The notes under the pieces were generated by a model that was given only the letters and a program-made list of their open reading frames with translations, made no database searches and was not told where the DNA came from. Source: Nitrososphaerota archaeon (lineage in GTDB: Archaea; Thermoproteota; Nitrososphaeria; Nitrososphaerales; Nitrosopumilaceae). Taken from it: DNA of 13,493 nucleotides. Positions 6,722 to 13,493 of the stretch are shown piece after piece. A program made the translations under genes and the position numbers. The first letter of the stretch is position 1; each line of letters starts with the position of its first letter. Location: assembly GCA_016126025.1 (NCBI GenBank), contig JAEFDA010000060.1:1-13493 (forward strand), read 5' to 3'.

Positions 6722-6778
6722 CCATCTCCGATGGACAAGCCAGCTGGAATCCGGTGTGCCAGTCTGACAGATCGTCAG
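6722..6778. other. Two small inverted repeats upstream of the HMG-CoA synthase promoter
   Basis: CCATC/GATGG (6722-6726/6730-6734) and CTGAC/GTCAG (6764-6768/6774-6778, 5-nt spacer) lie upstream of the TATA box. The second ends about 30 bp before it, a place where a regulator could bind. The rest of the 6557-6835 gap shows no convincing gene. Confidence 0.25.
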
Positions 6779-6808
6779 TATTCAAACCGTCGACGCACCA
6801 TAAAAACC

Positions 6809-6814
6809 ATATAT
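6809..6814 (+). promoter_or_regulatory. TATA box of the HMG-CoA synthase operon
   Basis: ATATAT within CCATATATGG is centred about 25 nt upstream of the ATG at 6836. It is the only promoter I see for the three overlapping genes that follow. Confidence 0.6.
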
Positions 6815-6835
6815 GGATTGCCGGATGAATAGTCG

Positions 6836-8221
6836 ATGGCAGCGGGCATAGACGACATAGCCATATACATACCACAGCTGTACGTGGACACCAGCGACTT
6901 TGCCAAGGCGCGGGACGTGGACATAGACAAGCTTCAGAAGGGCCTCGGCATATACCAGATGGCCATGGTGGACAACAACCAGGATCCCGCCTGCTTGGCT
7001 GCCAACGCGGCCCTCAAGATAATGAAGCGCAACGACATCTCCCCCGGAGACGTGGGCCGGCTCTACATATCCACCGAGTCCTCGTTTGACGAGTCCAAGG
7101 CCATGAACGCGTACGTAATAGGCATGCTGGAGCAGACATACGGTGACGGCACCTTCGCCCACTGCGGCGGGGTGGAGACGAAGTTCGCCTGCGTGAGCGG
7201 TTCGTACGCCCTGTACGACAACGTCAACTGGATCAGGGCCGGGGAGGCGGACGGCAGCTACGCCCTGGTCGTGGTCTCGGACATAGCAAAGTACGACCTG
7301 GGGTCCAGCGGCGAGATGACGCAGGGGGCCGGGGCTGTCGCCATGCTGATCAACGACACCCCCAGACTGCTGGCATTCGACCCCCGGGTGACGGCCACCT
7401 CCATCCGGGACGAGTACGACTTTTACCGGCCCTTTGGAAAGGACACGCCCATCGTGCACGGGCAGTACTCCAACATACTATACCTGATACAGGTGCGCAA
7501 GGCCCTGGAGCTGTACAAGGAGAAGGTTCTGTCCACTGGGCTGATCAAGCTGGCCCCCGACGAGACTATACTGGACCACATAGACTACCTGAACATGCAC
7601 CTGCCGTACAGCGCCATGGGCCGCAAGGCTCTGGCGTATCTGGTGCGGCACGAGTGGCGCCAGCTCCCCAGATGGCGGGGCATAGTTGAGAGGATGGGCA
7701 TGAAGGAGCCCCTGCCCGACGATGCCCCAGGGACCATCGAGGCCATGCTGAAGGATCCCGACTTCATCAAGAAGGACAGCGCCTTCAACCGCCGCCTGAT
7801 GGAGACGCCCGAGTTTATGGACATCTACGAAAAGAAGCTGGCCAGCTCGCTGGTAGCGTCCAGGATGATCGGCAACCTGTACACGGCCTCGCTGTACCTG
7901 GGATTCCGGAGTAGTCTGGAGTATGAGCACCGCAAGGGCATAGACCTGGCCGGCAAACGGGTGGGCTTTGGCTCATACGGTAGCGGAAGCAGCGCCATGG
8001 TCTTCAGCGGAGTCATACTGGACAGGTACGAGGAGGTGCTCAAAAACATGCACTTCCAGTCCGACATAGAGAAGCGCAGAAAGCTCACCCTGGAAGAGTA
8101 CGAGATGTTGCACCGGGGCCAGATGCCCATAGGCGAGGCCATACTGCCGGACAGCGAAGGATTCGTACTCTCGGATGTGGACAAGACCAACGGCGAGAGG
8201 AGTTACGTCTACAACCCATGA
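6836..8221 (+). CDS. Hydroxymethylglutaryl-CoA synthase
   Basis: A 461-residue HMG-CoA synthase, which condenses acetyl-CoA with acetoacetyl-CoA to give HMG-CoA, the entry to the mevalonate pathway for archaeal isoprenoid lipids. Thiolase-fold halves are visible. The catalytic triad is clear: E81 in STESSFDESKA, C118 in KFACVSGSYAL (the acyl-accepting cysteine), and H255 in MHLPYSAMGRKA. GFGSYGSGSSAMVFSG (377-392) is the C-terminal glycine-rich block. The protein is about 100 residues longer than the roughly 350-residue form of methanogens and Sulfolobales. With its DESKA motif it resembles the eukaryotic, bacterial and haloarchaeal type. Start at 6836 is supported by the TATA box. Its TGA overlaps the next ATG (ATGA), so translation is probably coupled. 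Confidence 0.93.
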   Translation: MAAGIDDIAIYIPQLYVDTSDFAKARDVDIDKLQKGLGIYQMAMVDNNQDPACLAANAALKIMKRNDISPGDVGRLYISTESSFDESKAMNAYVIGMLEQTYGDGTFAHCGGVETKFACVSGSYALYDNVNWIRAGEADGSYALVVVSDIAKYDLGSSGEMTQGAGAVAMLINDTPRLLAFDPRVTATSIRDEYDFYRPFGKDTPIVHGQYSNILYLIQVRKALELYKEKVLSTGLIKLAPDETILDHIDYLNMHLPYSAMGRKALAYLVRHEWRQLPRWRGIVERMGMKEPLPDDAPGTIEAMLKDPDFIKKDSAFNRRLMETPEFMDIYEKKLASSLVASRMIGNLYTASLYLGFRSSLEYEHRKGIDLAGKRVGFGSYGSGSSAMVFSGVILDRYEEVLKNMHFQSDIEKRRKLTLEEYEMLHRGQMPIGEAILPDSEGFVLSDVDKTNGERSYVYNP

Positions 8222-8742
8222 GCGGCAACCCGGTAAAGGACGCCCTCTTCTCCCTGCTGGAGTCAGAACGGTTCGCCGCGATGGCCGCCCGAGGCCGGTA
8301 CGATCAGATCGCCCGGGAAGCCGTCTCGGAGTGCTCCGGCATGGTGGAGGGCGCGGAGACCCGCGACGCCATTCTGGAGACGCTGGCCACCGGCGTGCTG
8401 CATTACATACTCACCAAATCCGGCACGCCCAGCCGGAGAAAGGCCGTATACGGCGGCGTGGAGCTGGACATAGTGATACCCGGAACGCGGGAGCTGGAGA
8501 AGAGTCCCGGGTCGGCCCTGGTTATACAGGTCTGCTGCGACTGCGGCCGGATAGCCGAGCGCCTGCACCGTACAGGCATGGTGCAGTCCATACGGGAGAA
8601 CATCTGGATCCTGACCCAAGACTGCACCGGACCCTTCCACTACACCATATCCGGGGAGGGGTCCACCTTCCCCCAGATGGTGACACGGCTTATCCGGTTT
8701 GCCGGAGAGCACCGCCACGACCGTCTGGGAATGGCACCATGA
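8218..8742 (+). CDS. Uncharacterised 174-residue protein
   Basis: I do not recognise a family. The start ATG overlaps the stop of the HMG-CoA synthase gene, and its own TGA overlaps the bioA start. Such coupling on both sides, plus strong G/C third-position bias, supports a real gene. The N-terminal half (about residues 1-66) is probably helical. A beta-rich stretch follows: YGGVELDIVIP (78-88), then ALVIQVCCDCG (100-110), then the pattern WILTQDCTGPFHYTISG (130-146). The E-x-D...IxV arrangement vaguely recalls PD-(D/E)XK nuclease-like folds but lacks the expected lysine. The CCDC cluster could bind metal. No signal peptide or membrane segment. The context hints at a role linked to HMG-CoA or biotin metabolism, which is only a guess. 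Confidence 0.75.
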   Translation: MSGNPVKDALFSLLESERFAAMAARGRYDQIAREAVSECSGMVEGAETRDAILETLATGVLHYILTKSGTPSRRKAVYGGVELDIVIPGTRELEKSPGSALVIQVCCDCGRIAERLHRTGMVQSIRENIWILTQDCTGPFHYTISGEGSTFPQMVTRLIRFAGEHRHDRLGMAP

Positions 8743-10010
8743 CCGGGGTCTGGCACCCCAACACCCAGATGGCCGAGTGGGGTGAGTTCGGCACGATAGT
8801 GCGGGGTGAAGGCATGTGGCTGGTGGACTCGGACGGCCACAGAATGCTGGACGCCGTGGCTTCGATGTGGTGCAACGTGTGGGGCCACTCCGAACCGGAG
8901 CTGGTCTCGGCGCTGGCCAGGCAGGCTGAGAAGCTCCAGCATGCGCCGCTCTTCAACCTTACGCACCCCCCCGCAGAGAGGCTGGCCGAGCACCTGCTCA
9001 GGATGTGTCCTGAGATGGACGGCGTCTTCTACTCGGACAACGGCTCCACTGCCATGGAGGCGGCCTTCAAGATGGCCGTCCAGTACTGGAGCAACCAAGG
9101 CGCCGCCGAGAAGGTACGCATAGCCGGACTGGAGGGCGGGTACCACGGCGACACGCTGGGCTCCATGGCTGCTGGGTACTCGGCGGACTTCTTTGGCAGG
9201 TACGAGAGCATGATTCCCCAGGGTGTGCGGCTGCGCATACCCCGGCCCGGGGACGGACCCGAGGAGTGGGACGCATGCTTGGGTGAGGCCGCCTCCATAC
9301 TGGAGAGTGACGAGACGCTGGCGGCCGTGGCCATGGAGAGCGGGGCGCAGGTGGCCGGCGGCGCCCGGATATACCCGCCCCGGTTCCAGAGGGACATGGC
9401 GGACCTGTGCCGCAGGAACAGTGTGCTGGCAATATTCGACGAGGTGGCCACCGGCCTTGGAAGGCTGGGCGCCATGGCCGAGTACTCCCGTCAGGGTGCC
9501 GCACCGGACATAGTGTCGTACAGCAAGATGCTCACCGGCGGGTACCTGCCCATGGCCGCAACCCTGACCACTGGACGTGTACGGGAGGCGTTTTTGGGTG
9601 AGTACGGGGAGAACCGGCACCTCTTCCACGGCCACACGTACACGGGCAACCCGCTGGCGGCGGCGGTGGCATGCCGGAACATGGAGATGTACGGGGAGCG
9701 GGGCCTTCTAGAGCACGTGCGCCGCATATCCGGAGAGTTAGGCGGGCTGGTGCGGGCCGCCGAGGACATGGACATGGTATCGGAGGTGCGGCACGAGGCC
9801 CTGCTGGCGGGAATACAGTTGGACTGGAAACCGCCGGCCGGCCACTCGGCCAACTACATACTGTACCACATAGGCAGGAAAAACGGCGTGTATCTCCGGA
9901 CGCTGGGCAGCATCATCCTGGTGGTCCCTCCTCTGGCCATCGGGGAGGACGAGCTGCGCCGGATGGTGTCAGGGGTCCTCGACACCGTCAGGGACGTCGC
10001 CCTCCGATAG
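8739..10010 (+). CDS. bioA: Adenosylmethionine-8-amino-7-oxononanoate aminotransferase (BioA-like)
   Basis: A 423-residue class III PLP-dependent aminotransferase best matched to BioA, which makes 7,8-diaminopelargonate in biotin synthesis. Evidence is the N-terminal SMWCNVWGHSEPEL (residues 42-55), the PLP-phosphate-binding DNGSTAMEAAFKMA (100-113), GGYHGDTLGSM (133-143), IFDEVATGLGRLG (232-244) with D234, the Schiff-base lysine K263 in SYSKMLTGGYLPMA, and HGHTYTGNPLAAA (297-309). The HGHTYTGNP block favours BioA over ornithine- or GABA-type enzymes, but substrate is inferred. The frame stays open 188 codons upstream; the ATG at 8739 is chosen because homology begins there and it overlaps the preceding stop (ATGA). 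No other biotin gene is visible. Biotin would be needed for the acyl-CoA carboxylase of the carbon-fixation cycle. Confidence 0.88.
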   Translation: MTGVWHPNTQMAEWGEFGTIVRGEGMWLVDSDGHRMLDAVASMWCNVWGHSEPELVSALARQAEKLQHAPLFNLTHPPAERLAEHLLRMCPEMDGVFYSDNGSTAMEAAFKMAVQYWSNQGAAEKVRIAGLEGGYHGDTLGSMAAGYSADFFGRYESMIPQGVRLRIPRPGDGPEEWDACLGEAASILESDETLAAVAMESGAQVAGGARIYPPRFQRDMADLCRRNSVLAIFDEVATGLGRLGAMAEYSRQGAAPDIVSYSKMLTGGYLPMAATLTTGRVREAFLGEYGENRHLFHGHTYTGNPLAAAVACRNMEMYGERGLLEHVRRISGELGGLVRAAEDMDMVSEVRHEALLAGIQLDWKPPAGHSANYILYHIGRKNGVYLRTLGSIILVVPPLAIGEDELRRMVSGVLDTVRDVALR

Positions 10011-10112
10011 GGCGGCCTCGCGGCGGCGCCTATACCACATCGCTATCCCCCCGGCAAGCATGGCGCTGAGCAGTATGACGCCGGCCATCTGCAGCTCAAA
10101 GTGGTACAGCAC
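9969..10112 (-). CDS. Small single-span membrane protein (47 residues)
   Basis: A short gene with a GTG start at 10112 and TGA at 9969-9971. The product has an uncharged hydrophobic helix at about residues 9-26 (MAGVILLSAMLAGGIAMW), followed at once by YRRRR and an acidic tail ending in DVPDGVEDP. Under the positive-inside rule the tail would be cytoplasmic. An in-frame TAG lies two codons before the GTG, so this is the only start. A TATA box (TTTTAAG on the minus strand) is centred about 27 nt upstream, the same geometry as the larger genes. The last 42 nt overlap the 3' end of bioA antiparallel. Function unknown. Coding status is inferred from the hydrophobic pattern and promoter spacing. 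Confidence 0.6.
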   Translation of the reverse strand: MLYHFELQMAGVILLSAMLAGGIAMWYRRRREAALSEGDVPDGVEDP

Positions 10113-10430
10113 GGCCTACAAGTCCCGCGGAGTCGCTTAAAAGATTGCTCGGTCCAAGAGATAGTGCGGGATTGGCCACAATCCGAATCGCAGGGGCAGC
10201 TTCGGCCCCTAACCGCGGGACATAGCCAAAAGAGATTATCCGGGCATGCCATATCCTGTAAATGAACGGTTGCGGCGTCCACCGCTGCACAGTGCTCTAG
10301 TAGGCCTCATCTGCAAGTCAGAGCACACGTGCATGCGATCGCGGTGCGAGCTATCCGGACGCGGTCCCCGGGTGCCAAGTGTGCTCGCCGTAACGACACA
10401 ACCCGATGGGCGACGCCGGTCAGCTTGTCG
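10113..10430. other. Hairpin-rich intergenic region
   Basis: No convincing gene apart from the promoter of the small minus-strand gene. A perfect 9-bp pairing joins 10122-10130 (GTCCCGCGG) with 10213-10221 (CCGCGGGAC). It encloses a 5-bp hairpin (10169-10173/10180-10184) and a 6-bp hairpin with a 7-nt loop (10192-10197/10205-10210). A further 7-bp inverted repeat lies at 10292-10298/10320-10326. These could be a structured RNA of about 100 nt, but it matches no class I know, and the strand is uncertain. No T-tract terminator is seen for the large minus-strand gene ending at 10431. Confidence 0.4.
10136..10142 (-). promoter_or_regulatory. TATA box of the small membrane protein gene
   Basis: On the minus strand this reads TTTTAAG, centred about 27 nt upstream of the GTG at 10112. 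Confidence 0.5.
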
Positions 10431-13400
10431 CTATTCGACCGTATCGTAGTAGCCCGATCCAAAGATATATCCGTCGTGCAGAGACAGCCAAGTACGCTTG
10501 TTCTCCTCCTCGCCGGTCAGCGGGTTTGTGAACGTATAGTGGGACCACGTACCGGCGCTGTTCTCCAGGTCTGCCAAGATATCCTCGACGGGCCTGTCTG
10601 CCTGGGTAAGCGCCACAGATATGTTGCCATTTCGGGCAGGGTTGGCGCCGTGGGCCTCTATCACATAGGTAGACGCGTTGATGACGAACGGGTAAGTATC
10701 CATGGGCTCTCCTTCGGAGATGGCATCGATTGCTGCAAACGCGCTATCGGGATCTGCCTGATACGTCAGTATTGCATTTTGGACGATGGCCTGGACCTGG
10801 GAGTCGCGGATGTAGTAGCCGGATGCAAATACATACCCGTCATGCAGGTATAGCCATGTGCGTTTGTCTTGGCTGGTGTCCGTGTCGGGGTTTATGAAGA
10901 TGTAGGTTGTCCAAGCGCCGCCGTTGGCGAGCAACTCTTGCTGAATCTGAGGCCACGTCTTTTCTCCCTCGTGTAGGGACCCGGCCGGCACCTTGCCCAC
11001 CAAGTGCGGATAGGCTCCGTGGGCGACGGTCTCTGAGGTGTCAAAGTCCATCACGAACGGATAGAGGGCATCCGTGTCCAGGGGCTCCTCCGGGGTGATC
11101 ATGTCAAATGCAGCATCTCCCTCGTTCCGATATAGGAAGACGGCGCGGTCTACCGCCGACTGGGCCTCGGAGTCTGGGAGGTAGTAGCCCGACGTAAAGA
11201 TGAGATCGTCGTACAGGTGCAGCCACGAGCGCTTGATCTGTTCTATGCCAGTAGCCGGGTTGATGGTTACCAGCTCCACCCACGCGCTCCCGTCCTCTAC
11301 CAAATCCGCATAGATGAGTACCTGATCCCTGTCGCCGCTCACCGAAAGCCCGCCCAGTTCGGCCACGTAACCGACCGGGGCGCCGCTGGCCACCACCGTA
11401 CCCGTTTGGGTAAGGACGGTTGCATAGAGCGAGTCATCTACGCCCGATCCTGCCCCAGCATCGATTGCCTCAAACGAGGCTTCCCCCGTGGACCTGTAGC
11501 TGGCCACTGCCAAGTCCACCACTGCCTGCACCCGCGCGTCGGGGAGGTAGTAGCCGGAGGCGAAGATATACCCGTCATACAGCTGCAGGTAGGCGCGCTT
11601 GAGCTGGAAGGTGCGCGTGTCGGGGTTTGTGAACACATAGGACGCCCAAGCGTTCCCGTCCGCGGACAGCTCCTCCTGAATCTGGGGCCACGGCCTGTCG
11701 GCTTGATGGAGTGACCTAGTCGGCACGGCCCCCAGCAGGTGCGGATAGGCCCCGTGGGCGGCGGTCTCTGAGGTGTCAAAGTCCAGCACGAACGGATAGA
11801 GGGCATCCGTGTGAGCGGGCACCTTCGGCGTGATGATGTCAAAGGCTGCCTCGTCGTTGGATTGGTATAGCAGCTGGGCGCCCTCAACCAGGGACTGGAT
11901 CCGCGAGTCTGGCAGATGGTAACCGGCGCCGAAGATGTATCCATCGTGCATCTCCAGCCACATACGGGTTGTCTGTTGTGTATTGGCATCGGGATTGTGA
12001 GAGATGTACGATATCCAAGCGTGTCCATATACCTCCAACTCGCCGATGATCTGCTCGTACGACTTGACAGCAGAGCGGAGGAATGTGTCCGACGCGCCGT
12101 CCGCAGGGGCGAATATGGAGGGACCGTCTGCGGAAATAACCCCGATAAAGGCGGCAGACCCCTCTGCTTTGTACCTGTCGACCGCCTCTTCCACCAGCCC
12201 CTGAACCTTTGCGTCGTGCAGGTAGTAGCCGGAGCCAAAGATGTATCCATCGTGCTCGTACAGCCATGAACGTTTTTGCTGGATTATGCTAGTGTCCGGG
12301 TGTGGGAACATGTGGCTCACCCAGGTGCCGCCGTTTACTGATATGTCACTCAGGATAACGTCCAGCGGCCTGTCCGCTCTGCTGAGAGTATCTTGGAGTA
12401 CACCCTCCAAGCTGGGATCTACGCCATGGACCACCACCATTCCTGCATCGGCACTTGTGATGAATACGCTGGGGGCGTGCGGGGTCTGCGCGTCCATGGC
12501 CTCAAAGGAGGCCTCTCCGTCTGCAGTATACCGGAGTACCGCGTCAGTCACCGCAGACACCGCCCTCGCTTCAATACCGTCAATATCAAACCGGTCCGGA
12601 ACCGTGAGCGGATCGACGGCGGTACCTACCATGCTTGTGTCTTCGGCCAAGGCGTCTTGGGCATCATATATGGTGGCCACCGCAAGCGGTGCCAGCGGAT
12701 CCGTCATATCGATTATCTGTATGGCATCGTCCAGATAGCTTGTCACTAGGACATAGGTACGGCCCGATACCGTAACAGTCGCCATGCTGCTCGCGCCCTC
12801 AAGTCCATCAAAGCCGTCATCTCCGTCGGCGATGACACCCGCCGGCGAGGCGTTGGCCGGGTCGGTCACGTCTATCACCTGGATGGCGTTGTCCTCGTAG
12901 CCCGACGCCAGTACATACGTACTGCCGGATGCGGCAACAACCTCGACGCGGCTTACGGTCTTGAGAGCGTCAAAACCTCCCTCGTCATCTCTGATGATGG
13001 TCACGGTTGATGGGGCTCCCAGATCGGTCACGTCGATTATCTGGACATAGCTCTCCATAAAGCTCGTCACCAGGGCGTACGTGCTGCCGGATATTGTAGC
13101 AATATCGATATGTGTTGGCCTAGATACGTCGATGACGCCCACCGGCGAGGCGGCAGCCGGGTCGGTCACGTCGATCACCTGGATGGCACTGTCTGAAGTG
13201 CTTGCCACTAGGGCGTACGTGTTGTCCTGCGTGTCGACTATCGCTATGCTGATTGCGCTTGCAAGCCCCTCAAAGCCGTCCATCCCATCCCGGAGGGCAG
13301 CCACAGGCACGGGTGATGTCGGATCACTCATATCTATCACTTGGACGGCCCCGTCAGACCACGCGGCCACTAGAGCATAGGGGGTTCCAGATGCTGTGAT

Positions 13401-13493
13401 CATCTCTATATCGAACGGGCCTGCAAGCGCCTCAAAGCCGCCCTCGCCGTCCCGAAGGCTGGCAACAGGTACCGGGGCGGTCGGGTCGGTCAC
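10431..13493 (-). CDS. Giant LVIVD-repeat and tandem Cache-domain protein (5' end missing)
   Basis: The last 1020-1021 residues of a larger protein; the frame is still open at the right edge, so the true start lies beyond it (the GTG at the edge is just an internal Val codon). Residues 1 to about 275 are LVIVD-type beta-propeller repeats, with a V/I-I-D-M/V-T/S-D motif at 1-4 (partial), 52-58, 106-112, 152-158, 206-212 and 260-266, each preceded by YALVAS-like strands. Residues about 310-1016 are six Cache-like modules, each closing in KRxWLxLHDGYIFGSGYY: 410-424, 512-526, 635-649, 757-771, 880-894 and 1002-1016. Modules 3-6 are spaced by 122-123 residues, and module 2 is shortened. No membrane segment or signalling output domain is present, and the chain ends four residues after the last motif. 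Propeller and Cache domains are usually extracellular, so a secreted or surface-attached ligand-binding protein is the best guess. Confidence 0.85.
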   Translation of the reverse strand: MTDPTAPVPVASLRDGEGGFEALAGPFDIEMITASGTPYALVAAWSDGAVQVIDMSDPTSPVPVAALRDGMDGFEGLASAISIAIVDTQDNTYALVASTSDSAIQVIDVTDPAAASPVGVIDVSRPTHIDIATISGSTYALVTSFMESYVQIIDVTDLGAPSTVTIIRDDEGGFDALKTVSRVEVVAASGSTYVLASGYEDNAIQVIDVTDPANASPAGVIADGDDGFDGLEGASSMATVTVSGRTYVLVTSYLDDAIQIIDMTDPLAPLAVATIYDAQDALAEDTSMVGTAVDPLTVPDRFDIDGIEARAVSAVTDAVLRYTADGEASFEAMDAQTPHAPSVFITSADAGMVVVHGVDPSLEGVLQDTLSRADRPLDVILSDISVNGGTWVSHMFPHPDTSIIQQKRSWLYEHDGYIFGSGYYLHDAKVQGLVEEAVDRYKAEGSAAFIGVISADGPSIFAPADGASDTFLRSAVKSYEQIIGELEVYGHAWISYISHNPDANTQQTTRMWLEMHDGYIFGAGYHLPDSRIQSLVEGAQLLYQSNDEAAFDIITPKVPAHTDALYPFVLDFDTSETAAHGAYPHLLGAVPTRSLHQADRPWPQIQEELSADGNAWASYVFTNPDTRTFQLKRAYLQLYDGYIFASGYYLPDARVQAVVDLAVASYRSTGEASFEAIDAGAGSGVDDSLYATVLTQTGTVVASGAPVGYVAELGGLSVSGDRDQVLIYADLVEDGSAWVELVTINPATGIEQIKRSWLHLYDDLIFTSGYYLPDSEAQSAVDRAVFLYRNEGDAAFDMITPEEPLDTDALYPFVMDFDTSETVAHGAYPHLVGKVPAGSLHEGEKTWPQIQQELLANGGAWTTYIFINPDTDTSQDKRTWLYLHDGYVFASGYYIRDSQVQAIVQNAILTYQADPDSAFAAIDAISEGEPMDTYPFVINASTYVIEAHGANPARNGNISVALTQADRPVEDILADLENSAGTWSHYTFTNPLTGEEENKRTWLSLHDGYIFGSGYYDTVE
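11004..11077. repeat. Direct repeat, copy 1
   Basis: This 74-nt segment matches 11739-11812 at 71 positions, 735 bp away. It encodes the D-F-D-T-S-E-T-x-A-H-G-A-Y-P-H part of Cache modules 5 and 3, so two modules were copied as a unit. Confidence 0.85.
11739..11812. repeat. Direct repeat, copy 2
   Basis: Partner of 11004-11077 (three mismatches in 74 nt). Identity falls away quickly on both sides, so either the copying is old with local selection or gene conversion has kept this stretch alike. Confidence 0.85.
12669..13493 (-). repeat. LVIVD-type beta-propeller repeats
   Basis: At least five complete units and one cut by the window edge, spaced 54, 46, 54 and 54 residues at the D-V-T-D-P motif. 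At DNA level the units at about 12839-12893 and 13139-13193 are nearly identical, 300 bp apart, which indicates fairly recent internal duplication. More units are likely beyond 13493. Confidence 0.75.

Larger units (their letters stand above)
10434..12566 (-). repeat. Six tandem Cache-like modules
   Basis: The signature motifs lie at 12222-12266, 11916-11960, 11547-11591, 11181-11225, 10812-10856 and 10446-10490. Each full module has a helix with VQAVVDxAVxxYRxxGEAAFxxI, a strand with YPFVxDxxTxxxxAHG, then ADRPxxxIxxxL, AWxxYxFxNPxT and the closing HDGYIFGSGYY. The NP...KR...YDG(Y/L)IFGSGYY ending is typical of the sCache_2/dCache_2 group of ligand-binding domains. Confidence 0.75.

Noticed and set aside
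6465..6875. Minus-strand frame across the gap between the DsbA-like gene and HMG-CoA synthase
   Set aside because: It overlaps both neighbours, has little third-position bias in the intergenic part and shows no domain. A TTG near 6785 is about 26 nt from the TATA-like element read backwards, but that element is symmetric.
8175..8738. 188-codon open extension upstream of bioA
   Set aside because: It is the shadow of the 174-residue gene in another frame. BioA homology begins at 8739, at an ATGA overlap.
8640..9635. 331-residue minus-strand frame opposite bioA
   Set aside because: Antisense shadow caused by high G/C third-position bias; no domain, low-complexity composition.
10122..10221. Intron-containing or unusual tRNA
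   Set aside because: The closing stem is 9 bp, not 7, and the hairpin near the 3' end lacks the T-loop consensus.
10431..13493. CRISPR or DNA-level satellite because of the regular repeats
   Set aside because: Repeat periods are multiples of three, the frame is open throughout, and similarity is mainly at protein level; these are domain repeats.
1..13493. Insertion sequence, phage or integrase elements
   Set aside because: No transposase, integrase or phage gene, and no terminal inverted repeats with target duplications were seen.

Overview
The window looks like chromosomal DNA from a high-GC marine ammonia-oxidising archaeon (Nitrososphaerota/Thaumarchaeota, group I.1a), most like the sponge symbiont Cenarchaeum symbiosum. 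This is inferred from an archaeal-type S8e ribosomal protein, a stand-alone cobalamin-binding methylmalonyl-CoA mutase subunit (as in the 3-hydroxypropionate/4-hydroxybutyrate carbon cycle), a mevalonate-pathway HMG-CoA synthase, heavy use of ATA isoleucine codons despite high GC, and archaeal TATA boxes 22-28 nt upstream of nearly every first gene, which implies leaderless mRNAs. The species name is not proven here.

Layout. Positions 1-150 are extremely GC-rich (about 82% G+C over the first 120 nt) and hold either the end of a gene or part of a structured RNA. Four + strand genes follow: scpB (chromosome segregation), rps8e (ribosome), nadX and nadA (first two steps of NAD synthesis from aspartate). 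A gap of about 1.2 kb (3059-4273) has no convincing gene but contains AT-rich islands, a 16-bp perfect palindrome and several hairpins. The B12-binding mutase subunit (4274-4681) then faces ilvC on the minus strand (4685-5683), with 3 nt between their stop codons. A membrane-anchored or secreted DsbA-like thiol oxidoreductase (5855-6556) diverges from ilvC.

From 6836 to 10010 there is a three-gene unit joined by two ATGA stop/start overlaps: HMG-CoA synthase, an unrecognised 174-residue protein, and a BioA-like aminotransferase of biotin synthesis. A 47-residue single-span membrane protein gene (9969-10112, minus), with its own TATA box, overlaps the 3' end of bioA antiparallel. About 320 nt of hairpin-rich noncoding DNA follows. 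The right end is filled by the 3' 3.06 kb of a very large minus-strand gene whose product has LVIVD-type beta-propeller repeats followed by six tandem Cache-like modules. Its N-terminus lies outside the window.

Functionally most of the window is core anabolism: NAD, branched-chain amino acids, isoprenoid lipid precursors, biotin, and a subunit of the carbon-fixation cycle. The last gene stands apart as a repeat-built, probably extracellular protein, and is the most unusual item here.
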